The notes beneath the pieces are model-generated. The model was not told where the DNA came from and did not search any database. It was given only the letters and a program-made list of their open reading frames with translations. From NCBI GenBank assembly GCA_024276355.1, contig JAJRXJ010000140.1:1-42399 (forward strand): a stretch of 42,399 nucleotides of DNA. Direction: 5' to 3'. The DNA is from Actinomycetes bacterium (GTDB taxonomy: Bacteria > Actinomycetota > Acidimicrobiia > Acidimicrobiales > Aldehydirespiratoraceae). Made by a program: the position numbers and the translations under genes. Numbering within the stretch: the stretch's first letter is position 1; the number at the start of each line of letters is the position of its first letter. This document shows positions 1-10,859 of the stretch, piece after piece.

Positions 1-2587
1 CGGCGGTGAGATCGTTGCAACTCAGACCGGCAGGCAGGATGTCCCAACCCGAGATGGCAGATGCACGTGCGTACACCCCGTCGGATGGCGATGCCGGAGC
101 CTGGAAGTCATTGGTGATCGCCACCTCGTAGGGAACCGTGTCGCCCTGGCGCACGATGTCGACCGTCGACTCCACATTCGCGGCTACATCAGTGGTACCG
201 CTGCGCTTGTCCAGCGAGAGGTGGGGTTCGACGAACAAGAAACCGGCCTGGTCCCGGGTCGACCAGGTGGTGCCTCCCAGCACCGCCGAATTCTGAAGCG
301 TCAACTTGGCCAGGTTGTCGACGATGTCGACGGTTGTGTCGGCGCGCGGATCGCCCAGGATTTTCACGGAGAAGAGCACCTCGAAATGGTGGGCGGTCTC
401 GTCGACGTAAAGGTCGCCGTTGCCGAAGGTGTTGGTGCCGAGTTTCCATGCCAGGGCCGTGGTTGTGGATGTCACCGGGTTACCGGATCCAAGCACCGAG
501 TCGTGGAGTTCGTTGATGATCGTGTCGTTGGCGGCGGTGGCACCGGTGGCTGCGTTGATGCCCCACACCTTTTCGAAAACGGTGTTCGGCGGGATGAAGT
601 CGCGCACCACCGGATTGCGATAATCGAGGTTGAGCGGGAAATCAACAACGATCTTGTAGCAGACCCGGTCCCCGGGGCGGTAGGCCCAAGGTGATACATC
701 CGGTGTTGGCGGCGCAGCCGTGGTGTAGGTGGCCGTGTCGCAATCGAGCACCACCCCGGGAGCGGAGGGTACGGATACCGACTTGTCGATCGACACTACC
801 TGCGACTGCATGGTGGCCGCAGACGCGTCGGGGGTATCGATCTCGAAGGCTCTGTCGAGGTCGACTCCGCCGCCGGTGGCAATGGGCGTGGTGTCGCCAA
901 GAATGGTGACGCTGTTGTTGAAGTAGTCGCCACCATTGACCGGTAGATCGTTCTCGAACGCTGTTTGGTAGAAGGCCCTCACGTTCGACGAGAACTCGAC
1001 AAGGATCGAATCGTCGATGGTCATCGGGCGCAGCGTGTTCCAGGTGATCACATGGGTTCCGTCGACCTGCTCCACCGAAGTGTCGGGGTCGGTGGCAACT
1101 CCGCCGATCGTGGGCGCGGGTGCCCCCACCACCGTGTTGTCACACTCCACGGTTTGGGAGCCGGCGGCCGATTCGGAGTTGCCGCCCACCAGCAATGGAC
1201 ACTGGCCGTCGGGTAAGACATCGGTGACCCGAAGGTTCGCCGCCGAGCGATATTCACCGGTTTCTATCAACAGCGACCAACGGGGGTTGGTGCCTTGGAC
1301 AAACGATCCGACCGACACCGTCTTGTGGATCGACAGATCCTCGGCAATCACGATCTCGGTATCGAAATCTGTTGTCGGAGCGTCGAGCACGCCCGGGTGG
1401 TAGTTGCCTGAGGCGATGGCCCAGTTGGTCCAGTTCTGTTCGTCGCTGGTAAGCCCACCGGTGTTGTTGTCGAGGTTGGCCATCTCGCCGATTCCTGCCG
1501 GGGCCGACCCGAAAACGACGTTCTGACGAATTGGTATTCCGGCGGCGTACATGATCTCGACCGCCTGGCCGGGGGTCATGGCCACACCGAACAGTGGGTC
1601 GGTGGGGCTGTCGGTGAGGTTCCAAGTGACGTGTGTGTAGACACCCGCGGGAGACCCGGGTTTGATGGCACCCGCCGCCAGTGACTCTGTGGTGACGGTA
1701 TCGGGGTCGATACAGACGGCGGTGACCGCGGGCCCGGTCGGGTCGACCGGCGCCACGCCAATACCCAATGCACCCGACCCCGGATACTCCTCTGTTCCGA
1801 TACCCGATGGGTTCGTGATCGGAGTGACCGACGTGTTGTCGACCGCTCCACACCCGAGGAACTCGATGCCCGCGGGCAGATAGTCATTGATGATTATCGT
1901 GCCGGTCGGGTTGACGAAGTTGTTCTGGACGGTGAGCGAGTATGTGGTCCACTCATTGTGGACGCCACGCAGAAGCTCGGCTTCGGCGTTCGGCTCCACC
2001 TTCGTGATCGAGATCGCCTCGACTCGGGTGGTGGATGAGGCGGTGGCGAACGCGTTGGTGTCGGCGTTGTCGACATGGGCTCCGGTGACGTCGAAGTCGG
2101 GAATGAGTCGGACATCGCCCGACATGTAGGCCCCGGCAGCGATGGTGATCGACGAGCCAACCGGGTAGGCCACCAGGTCTGGGGTGATGGTGATGTCGAG
2201 GGTCCTGGTGACCCCGACCTGCAGGTCGTCGGTGTTCAGGAACAGGAGTGTGGTCTCGCCGGCGGTTGGGCTGTTGGGATAGGCCGTCGGGTTGCCCGCC
2301 GGAGACGACGCGAAGGCCGTTCCGGCCGGGAGGACCACCCGCCATGAGAGATTGAAACCGTTGGCAGGACCAGACGGGTTGGACGCAGTGAGCGTGTAGG
2401 TGACGTCCTGACCGTAGAGGATCGACGATGGCGAACCCACCGAGAAGCTCATCGCTCCGTTGTTGGCCGCGGCGGCGGGCGTGGCTGTGACCACCGCGCT
2501 CGTGACCATCGTGGCCGCCATCATCGAGACTGCCGTCAAGGACACGCTGAAGCGTTGCCACAAGTTTCTACCGGTCGTGGTGGACAT
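1..2587 (-). CDS. Secreted DUF11-repeat surface protein, N-terminal 862 residues (partial)
   Basis: The frame opens at an ATG at 2587 and stays open to the left edge, so the C-terminus is missing. The first ~40 residues form a signal peptide: Arg near residue 7, a long hydrophobic stretch rich in Ala, Val and Met, and an ATPAAAA cleavage region. At least four DUF11-type beta-sandwich repeats follow, starting near residues 193 (ITKVEP), 420 (IHKTVSVG), 596 (IDKSVSVP) and 796 (LDKRSG). Each continues with the family pattern of a gap, a Y-x-hydrophobic-x-V strand and a turn such as DYLPAGIEF or VTDVLPDGQ. Such repeats form long stalks in secreted or wall-anchored proteins and can carry intramolecular isopeptide bonds. 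The true length and any sorting signal lie outside the window. The gene follows ligA by 94 bases in the same direction. GGGGAG stands just before the ATG, closer than usual for a ribosome site. A structural or adhesive surface role is inferred. Confidence 0.82.
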   Translation of the reverse strand, partial: MSTTTGRNLWQRFSVSLTAVSMMAATMVTSAVVTATPAAAANNGAMSFSVGSPSSILYGQDVTYTLTASNPSGPANGFNLSWRVVLPAGTAFASSPAGNPTAYPNSPTAGETTLLFLNTDDLQVGVTRTLDITITPDLVAYPVGSSITIAAGAYMSGDVRLIPDFDVTGAHVDNADTNAFATASSTTRVEAISITKVEPNAEAELLRGVHNEWTTYSLTVQNNFVNPTGTIIINDYLPAGIEFLGCGAVDNTSVTPITNPSGIGTEEYPGSGALGIGVAPVDPTGPAVTAVCIDPDTVTTESLAAGAIKPGSPAGVYTHVTWNLTDSPTDPLFGVAMTPGQAVEIMYAAGIPIRQNVVFGSAPAGIGEMANLDNNTGGLTSDEQNWTNWAIASGNYHPGVLDAPTTDFDTEIVIAEDLSIHKTVSVGSFVQGTNPRWSLLIETGEYRSAANLRVTDVLPDGQCPLLVGGNSESAAGSQTVECDNTVVGAPAPTIGGVATDPDTSVEQVDGTHVITWNTLRPMTIDDSILVEFSSNVRAFYQTAFENDLPVNGGDYFNNSVTILGDTTPIATGGGVDLDRAFEIDTPDASAATMQSQVVSIDKSVSVPSAPGVVLDCDTATYTTAAPPTPDVSPWAYRPGDRVCYKIVVDFPLNLDYRNPVVRDFIPPNTVFEKVWGINAATGATAANDTIINELHDSVLGSGNPVTSTTTALAWKLGTNTFGNGDLYVDETAHHFEVLFSVKILGDPRADTTVDIVDNLAKLTLQNSAVLGGTTWSTRDQAGFLFVEPHLSLDKRSGTTDVAANVESTVDIVRQGDTVPYEVAITNDFQAPASPSDGVYARASAISGWDILPAGLSCNDLTA

Positions 2588-2681
2588 GATCTCCCCATAC
2601 GTCTTCGGGGCTCGCGTCGGCATGCCCCCGTCAACCGTCGGCAGGTGGTATTCGCACTTGACCCATTGGGTGGATCGACGC

Positions 2682-4781
<2,100 letters not shown>

Positions 4782-4833
4782 CCCATCGGGTCCGACAGCC
4801 TCGGTTGCCCGTCGAGGCGGCACCGCTCCCGGG

Positions 4834-4839
4834 TACGGT
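4834..4839 (+). promoter_or_regulatory. Predicted -10 box (TACGGT) for a leaderless GTG
   Basis: TACGGT is followed by 8 bases and then the GTG at 4848. There is no purine-rich ribosome site in the gap, so transcription probably starts at the start codon. Confidence 0.5.
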
Positions 4840-4847
4840 GATTCACC

Positions 4848-5765
4848 GTGACATCGAGCAACGACGCCGACACCCCCACCAGCGCGCTGACCCGGATCAA
4901 GCAATGGTTCCCCGCACAAGGCCCGGCCACGCTCTGGGCCGCTCAGCCTTTCACGGTCGGCCCCCTTATCGGAGACGCACTCAACCCAACCCCCGACTCG
5001 TTTCGAACCGCGCTCACCTGGATGGTGTGGCTGTCCTGGCTGGCGGTGCTGATCATCCTGGCCGTGCCCCGTCCGCTCACCCTCACGCTGGGTCGCATCG
5101 CCTCCCCGGCCATCATCCCGGCCGCTGCATGGGCGGCGTTCTCGGTCGACTCCAACACCACGATCATCGTCGGACTGGTGTCGGCAGCGCTGGTGACCAT
5201 CGCGGTTCTGTTGCCGGTGGTCGCCGAGCGCTTCATCGACGCGGCCAGCTATGGAGACGAGCGGAGGTTCCCACTACGGCCCCCCGGACCGGTGCTGTTG
5301 TTTCTGCTCGTCCCCACATGGGCCGCCACGGTCGCCGGTGTCGCCGCCGGTCCGTTGCTTCTTGCCCACCGTGACTGGGTCCTCGGCGCCATCGCTGTCG
5401 CTGTCGGGGCTCCGGCCGCGCTCATCGGGTACCGGGCACTGAGCCGGATTACCAGCCGGTTCGTGGTGTTCGTTCCGAACGGCCTGGTCATCCACGACTA
5501 CGGGGCCCTGGCCGAACCCGTCCTGTTCAAGACCCATGAGATCGCCGCATTGGGGCCGGCACGCGCCGACACCACGGCGCGCGACATCACTTCGCAGGCC
5601 CTGGGCCTGGGGATAGAGATGAGGTTCACCGAACCCATCAGGCTTCCGATCGTCACGGGCCGGGGCCACGCCGAGGAGATACCGGTCGAGGCTCTGATGT
5701 TCTCCGCCAGTCGGCCCGCCGCTCTGCTGGCAGCGGCAGCCGAACGCGGCTTCGTGATCGGCTGA
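4848..5765 (+). CDS. Conserved-type multi-pass membrane protein of unknown function
   Basis: I do not recognise a named family. The 305-residue product has a polar N-terminus of about 55 residues. Paired transmembrane segments follow at about 60-80 (VWLSWLAVLIILAVP), 85-105, 108-130, 150-175 and 178-200. The cytoplasmic-looking tail of about 105 residues contains a short beta-rich stretch (RFVVFVPNGLVIHDYG) and ends in an Ala-rich helix. The soluble tail resembles a small PH-like fold in outline only. The GTG start was chosen because TACGGT lies 8 bases upstream. The gene stands alone between the divergent ligA and the following HTH gene, and a GC-rich hairpin lies 9 bases after its stop codon. 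No catalytic motif was found. Confidence 0.72.
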   Translation: MTSSNDADTPTSALTRIKQWFPAQGPATLWAAQPFTVGPLIGDALNPTPDSFRTALTWMVWLSWLAVLIILAVPRPLTLTLGRIASPAIIPAAAWAAFSVDSNTTIIVGLVSAALVTIAVLLPVVAERFIDAASYGDERRFPLRPPGPVLLFLLVPTWAATVAGVAAGPLLLAHRDWVLGAIAVAVGAPAALIGYRALSRITSRFVVFVPNGLVIHDYGALAEPVLFKTHEIAALGPARADTTARDITSQALGLGIEMRFTEPIRLPIVTGRGHAEEIPVEALMFSASRPAALLAAAAERGFVIG

Positions 5766-5773
5766 CCCACGGC

Positions 5774-5791
5774 GCCACCGGATCTGGTGGC
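5774..5791 (+). terminator. Hairpin after the membrane-protein gene
   Basis: GCCACC and GGTGGC form a perfect 6-bp stem around a 6-base loop, beginning 9 bases after the stop codon at 5765. There is no T-run, so it is at best a U-tract-less terminator, a form thought to be common in high-GC actinobacteria. Confidence 0.35.
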
Positions 5792-5881
5792 ACCACCGCT
5801 GGGGCCGATACCTCTCCGCTGACCCCAGCGGCTCGAGGGACCGCCGCTCTTCGAATCTTCACCCGTCAGACTCTGCCACCG

Positions 5882-5938
5882 TAGGATCGCAGGTTGTCCG
5901 TGGCCTGCGGTTGCACGAGTTGGTGCACGGCATGCAAC
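5882..5938 (+). promoter_or_regulatory. Promoter and inverted-repeat element at the HTH gene
   Basis: A -10 box TAGGAT (5882-5887) has a weak -35 match TTCACC 18 bases upstream (5858-5863). Just downstream, GTTGCA (5910-5915) and TGCAAC (5933-5938) are perfect inverted arms around a centre containing the palindrome GTGCAC (5923-5928). Autoregulation by the HTH protein is plausible but not shown. Confidence 0.4.
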
Positions 5939-6805
5939 ACTTGCGGCGTGAACGGAGCCGATACCGAATCCGAACTCAGAACAGTGATAGCCGAGGGCCT
6001 CGTCGCGCTCGACAGGGCCCACGGCGGCCGCTACATGTCGACCGTGGCACGCGTTCTGGGGGTGGAACGATCCACGGTGAGCCGATGGCGACAGCAGAGG
6101 TCAACGGCCACGCCCGAGCATTGCGAGCAACTGGCCCGGCGATGGCCCGACCACTTCGATGCCGAACGCCTCCTGGATCTCCACTTCAGATCGATGCACT
6201 CCGGCTCGTCTCCCGGGCCCCGCACCGCGGGTCTCGAGATCCTCACCGAGCCCGCCGCTGTCTTCGACGTCACATCCGACGAGATCTCGAGGGAACCCGA
6301 CTCACCTGCTGATCGAATCATCAACCACGCCGCGTTCCATATCGAGAGGTCGGGGCTCATTCCGTTCGAGAGCGATCCACTGTTCGGACCCGAGCTCAGG
6401 TCGAAGCTCATGAGGCTCCACGAGCTCGAGGCCATGCGAGCAAGCCAAGGGTGGACGGTCCGTATGGTCGTCAGTGCCGGCAGCATCAAGCGATTCGCGT
6501 CGATCCTGAGAATGGTTCAGAAGATCGACGGCCCCAATGTCGAGATTCACGCCTACGACGAGACCGTGCCGTTGGTGATCGCTCCCCTCTCCGTCGCTCG
6601 GCGGATCGTGCTCATGGTCCACGATCATCGCCGCTGGGAGCGTCCCGGTGCGGCGCTGCTCATCAGATCGAGGTCTGCGGCCGCGTGGGCCGACAACTAC
6701 TTCTCCGAACTGATCGCCGACGCACCGTTCAGACTACGAAGCCCGGCGGGCATCGATGAGGCCGGACTCGCCGACTACGAGCAGGCCCTGTCGGACCGGC
6801 CCTGA
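5894..6805 (+). CDS. HTH protein with an uncharacterised C-terminal domain, possible regulator
   Basis: From the TTG at 5894 the product has 303 residues. Residues about 45-85 form a helix-turn-helix (STVARVLGVERSTVSRWRQQ), typical of DNA-binding proteins. A polar linker follows, then a domain of about 150 residues with alternating strands and helices (WTVRMVVSAGSIKRF, VEIHAYDETVPLVIAPLS, GAALLIRSRSAAAW). Its layout recalls the degenerate phospholipase-D-like effector region at the C-terminus of some TrmB/LuxR-type actinobacterial regulators, but no HKD motif is present; this likeness is from memory and tentative. The start is uncertain. TTG 5894 lies 6 bases after the -10 box, whereas GTG 5900 or GTG 5948 are alternatives. 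With the early starts the protein gains an N-terminal cysteine cluster (C-x-C-x3-C-x2-C-x2-C). Target genes are unknown. Confidence 0.7.
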   Translation: MSVACGCTSWCTACNTCGVNGADTESELRTVIAEGLVALDRAHGGRYMSTVARVLGVERSTVSRWRQQRSTATPEHCEQLARRWPDHFDAERLLDLHFRSMHSGSSPGPRTAGLEILTEPAAVFDVTSDEISREPDSPADRIINHAAFHIERSGLIPFESDPLFGPELRSKLMRLHELEAMRASQGWTVRMVVSAGSIKRFASILRMVQKIDGPNVEIHAYDETVPLVIAPLSVARRIVLMVHDHRRWERPGAALLIRSRSAAAWADNYFSELIADAPFRLRSPAGIDEAGLADYEQALSDRP

Positions 6806-6808
6806 TCA

Positions 6809-7849
<1,041 letters not shown>

Positions 7850-7850
7850 G

Positions 7851-9011
7851 TCAGCCACCTCCGAAACGGCTGAGTCGGTCGACGGCCGCGGGGATGACAC
7901 GCAGGGCCTCGACAACGTCGGCCTCGGTGGACGACGGCCCCAGCGAGAGACGCAGTGAGCCGACAGCGACGTCGCGGGGAACACCCATCGATGCCAGCAC
8001 GTGTGACGGTTCCTGGGCACCGGCCGAGCACGATGACGCCGCCGATGCCCGAATCCCCTCTGCGTCGAGCAGAAACAGCAACGCCTCCGCCTCCACTCCC
8101 CGCAGGCAAATGTGAGCGATGCCGGCCACGATGTGGTCGCGAGAGCCATTGGCGGCGGCGGTTACCACCACCTGCTCGGGAAGCGCGGCGACGAGACCGT
8201 CGATGAGTCGATCCCTCAGAATGCGAATGCGAGCGACATCGGATTCCCGATTGGCGACGGTGGCGGCGACCGCGGCGGCAAAGGCCACCGCACCGGCGAC
8301 GTCGGGTGTGCCGGCCCTACGACCCCTCTCCTGACCGCCCCCGAGAATGAGTGGATCGAGTTCGAGCCCTCCCCGCATGATGATGGCCCCGGTGCCGACC
8401 GGCCCACCGATCTTGTGTCCGGTGATCGAGATCAGGTCGAAATCGGACGCCACCGAGCGCAGATCGAGCCACTGCACGGCTTGAACGGCGTCGGTGTGAA
8501 GGAGGGCCTCCGGTGCGTGTTCTCGAACCACCCCGGCCAACTCGGGTAGCGGGTTCGTGGCACCCGTCTCGTTGTTGACCGCCATCACCGACACGATCGA
8601 GACGTCGTCGGTTTGATCGAGCACGGCTGCCAGCCCGGCCGGATCCGCGGTTCCGTCGGGCAACAAACCGAAGGTGAGTCCCCCGGAATGTTCGACCGGC
8701 TCGAGCACGGCGTGATGCTCGCCCGCGCTGCACACAGCGATGCCCCCACGTGTTGACAATGCGCCGCGAACAGCAAAATTGTCGGCCTCCGACCCACCGC
8801 TGGTGAAAACCACCTCCGACGGCAGGCAGCCGATCGCCCCGGCGATCAGGTCGCGGGCATCGTCGAGTGCCCTGCGGGCATCGCGGGCCGCCTTGTGGGA
8901 TCCGGTCGGATTGGCATGATGACGCCCCGATGCCTCGATCCAGGCGTCGCGAGCCTCCGGGCGCATAGGCGAACTCGCAGCGTGATCAAGATAGATCTCG
9001 TGGCCGGTCAT
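7851..9011 (-). CDS. iscS: Cysteine desulfurase (IscS/NifS family)
   Basis: A PLP enzyme that removes sulfur from cysteine as an enzyme-bound persulfide. The 386 residues are of normal length. Landmarks are YLDHAASSP at the N-terminus, the TSGGSEADNFAV segment, the H-T-D-A-V-Q substrate/PLP site, and the PLP lysine in SITGHKIGGPVGTG. The GGGQERGRRAGTPDV loop follows, and the active cysteine lies in ASSCSAGAQEPSHVL. It is the first gene of a two-gene operon with mnmA, with one base between them, so tRNA thiolation is its most likely main client; Fe-S cluster assembly is also possible. The ATG at 9011 lies 6 bases after a TAGACT box that overlaps the end of the RDD gene. The same gene pair occurs in mycobacteria. 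Confidence 0.95.
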   Translation of the reverse strand: MTGHEIYLDHAASSPMRPEARDAWIEASGRHHANPTGSHKAARDARRALDDARDLIAGAIGCLPSEVVFTSGGSEADNFAVRGALSTRGGIAVCSAGEHHAVLEPVEHSGGLTFGLLPDGTADPAGLAAVLDQTDDVSIVSVMAVNNETGATNPLPELAGVVREHAPEALLHTDAVQAVQWLDLRSVASDFDLISITGHKIGGPVGTGAIIMRGGLELDPLILGGGQERGRRAGTPDVAGAVAFAAAVAATVANRESDVARIRILRDRLIDGLVAALPEQVVVTAAANGSRDHIVAGIAHICLRGVEAEALLFLLDAEGIRASAASSCSAGAQEPSHVLASMGVPRDVAVGSLRLSLGPSSTEADVVEALRVIPAAVDRLSRFGGG

Positions 9012-9017
9012 GTGTAG

Positions 9018-9023
9018 AGTCTA
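9018..9023 (-). promoter_or_regulatory. Predicted -10 box of iscS-mnmA (TAGACT)
   Basis: TAGACT on the minus strand is followed by 6 bases and the ATG at 9011. It overlaps the last codons of the upstream RDD gene, so the promoter has no private intergenic space. Confidence 0.5.
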
Positions 9024-9857
9024 CGGACCCGACCGGCCGACAAACCTGGTGTAGGGACCCGTGGGAGGAGGCGGAGGAGGCGCCAGCGAGGAAGCCGTGG
9101 CCGGGTCGGCGAGTTGCTGGGCACGCGCCGCCACACACGCCAGCCAAGTCTCGGGGTGGACCGTCGACGGTATCTCGGTGCCGATGACGGCCGCGACTCG
9201 GGTCGCCAGGTCGGTGGCAAGTGCGGCACGGGCATCGGCGCTGAGATCAGGGGCCCTCAGAAGGACCGAACGGATGAGTGCACCTTGCGAAGCGTCGAGT
9301 GCCGAGGTGTCCAGGGAATCGACGACGGACTGCAGGCCCCAGGGGGTGGGAATGACGACCTCGTGATCGGCGATCTGGTCCATCGAACGTCTCTCGTTGA
9401 TCACATAGGTGCCGGCGGCCATGTCGCCCAACCTCTGGCCATGTTCACTGCTGATCGCGGCAACGACCGCGGCGCCACCCGCGGTGATGAGAATGTCGAT
9501 CAGCTGGAGCATGCTGCGAATGGCGGTGTGGCTGAGCCTCACCGGGCCGCCCTCAGTGGTGACCACACGCAGACCCATCGCGTACTTGCCGACGGTCCTG
9601 CCGTTCCATCTGGATTCGATGACCATCGGATAGACGAAGATCAGTGCGAAGCCGATCACGATGGCCAGAATCAGGGCGAGGGTGGGGTTGGACACCGACA
9701 CCACCACCATGACAATCATCAGTGCGTAGAACACGAACAGGAGCATGATCGAGTCGATGAGCCGGGCCAGCAGACGGGAGGCCACCCCGGCCATCGCAAA
9801 GTCGAGAACCACCCCCTCAGGGGTGACGATCCTTGATTGGGCGGCGCCGTCGTGCAC
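9021..9857 (-). CDS. RDD-family membrane protein
   Basis: The 278-residue product carries an RDD domain at about residues 18-160. The Arg-Asp signature is in VASRLLARLIDSIMLL; two long hydrophobic helices follow (FVFYALMIVMVVVSV and LALILAIVIGFALIFVYP), then SRWNGRTVGKYAMGLRVV, which is typical of the family. A third helix lies near LIDILITAGGAAVVAAI. The C-terminal 110 residues are soluble and Ala-rich and end in a proline tract (PPPPPP). RDD proteins are of unclear function; some have been linked to ion or solute transport. The gene is divergent from a SpoIIM-family gene and beside the DUF58/MoxR operon, a common actinobacterial grouping. The GTG start lies 7 bases after TAGGTT, consistent with a leaderless mRNA. 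Confidence 0.88.
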   Translation of the reverse strand: MHDGAAQSRIVTPEGVVLDFAMAGVASRLLARLIDSIMLLFVFYALMIVMVVVSVSNPTLALILAIVIGFALIFVYPMVIESRWNGRTVGKYAMGLRVVTTEGGPVRLSHTAIRSMLQLIDILITAGGAAVVAAISSEHGQRLGDMAAGTYVINERRSMDQIADHEVVIPTPWGLQSVVDSLDTSALDASQGALIRSVLLRAPDLSADARAALATDLATRVAAVIGTEIPSTVHPETWLACVAARAQQLADPATASSLAPPPPPPTGPYTRFVGRSGP

Positions 9858-9863
9858 TTGACG

Positions 9864-9872
9864 TAACCTAGG
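9864..9872. promoter_or_regulatory. Overlapping divergent -10 boxes of the RDD and SpoIIM genes
   Basis: Only 21 bases separate the two GTG starts. Plus-strand TAACCT (9864-9869) is 9 bases before the GTG at 9879. Minus-strand TAGGTT (9870-9865) is 7 bases before the GTG at 9857. They share the palindrome CCTAGG (9867-9872), so RNA polymerase can probably open only one direction at a time. Confidence 0.5.
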
Positions 9873-9878
9873 CGATCA

Positions 9879-10859
9879 GTGGACGTCGACCAGTTCATAC
9901 GGCGAAACGAACCGACCTGGATACATCTAGATTCGATGATCAGACGCGTCCGGTCCCCACGGCGGCGAAACCGGCTCGACGGGGAACAACTCGATGATCT
10001 GATTCGCACATACCAGAAGGTGTCGTCACATCTCAGCTACTCCCGAACCTGGTACGGAGACACGCCGGTCACGGCCCGACTCACCAGGCTTGTCGGCGAC
10101 GCCAGTGCAGCCATCTACGGTCCCGGCGAGAAGACCGGCAACGTGTTGGCCGATTTCTTCACCCGAGGATTCCCCGGGGCGGTATGGCGATCCAGGAAGT
10201 TCATTGCCATCGCCGCGTTCATCCTCCTCGCACCGGCCATATATGTCGGGGTGTGGATGACATTCTCCGATGCCGCTCTCGAAGCCTCGGCGCCGTCGGC
10301 GCTGCGCGAGTCCTACGTACAGCAGGACTTCGCCGACTACTACTCTTCACAACCGGCCGCGCAGTTCTCCACCCAGGTCCTGATCAACAACATCCAAGTG
10401 TCGTTCATGGCCTACGCACTCGGAATCTTCGCCGGCATCGGGACCGTGATCGTGTTGATCGGAAACGGCCTCGGAGTCGGTCAGGCAGGTGGACTTTTCC
10501 ATGCCGCCGGTGAAGCTCCCAGATTCTGGGGCCTGATCCTTCCCCACGGTCTTCTCGAGCTCACCGCCGTGTGTGTCGCCGGGGGTGCGGGTCTCCAACT
10601 CGGATGGGCGGTCGTGAGCCCCGGTGATCGAAGCCGGGCCGCTGCCGTGGCCGATGAAGGACGCAGATCGGTTCCGATCGTCATCGGCTTGGTGCTGGTC
10701 TTCATCACCGCCGGACTGATCGAGGGATTCGTCACCCCCAGCGGGCTTCCGACATGGACCAGAGTCGGCATCGGCGTGCTGGTCGAGGCGGCGTTTCTTC
10801 TCTACACGTTCGGCCTCGGCCACCGGGTCGGGGTCGAGACCCTCACAGTCGACCCCTAG
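9879..10859 (+). CDS. SpoIIM-family (stage II sporulation protein M-like, DUF95) membrane protein
   Basis: The 326-residue product starts with a soluble region of about 100 residues (LDDLIRTYQKVSSHLSYSRT), then membrane helices near 110-130, 170-200, 215-245 and 270-310. The family hallmarks NNIQVSFMAYALGIFAGIG and HGLLELTAVCVAGGAGLQLG are present. SpoIIM in Bacillus is part of the DMP complex that thins septal peptidoglycan during engulfment. In non-sporulating actinobacteria the paralogues sit with RDD, DUF58 and MoxR genes and their role is unknown. Its last 17 bases overlap the 3' end of the DUF58 gene on the other strand. A role in the envelope together with the neighbouring MoxR system is inferred from this recurrent grouping. 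Confidence 0.88.
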   Translation: MDVDQFIRRNEPTWIHLDSMIRRVRSPRRRNRLDGEQLDDLIRTYQKVSSHLSYSRTWYGDTPVTARLTRLVGDASAAIYGPGEKTGNVLADFFTRGFPGAVWRSRKFIAIAAFILLAPAIYVGVWMTFSDAALEASAPSALRESYVQQDFADYYSSQPAAQFSTQVLINNIQVSFMAYALGIFAGIGTVIVLIGNGLGVGQAGGLFHAAGEAPRFWGLILPHGLLELTAVCVAGGAGLQLGWAVVSPGDRSRAAAVADEGRRSVPIVIGLVLVFITAGLIEGFVTPSGLPTWTRVGIGVLVEAAFLLYTFGLGHRVGVETLTVDP

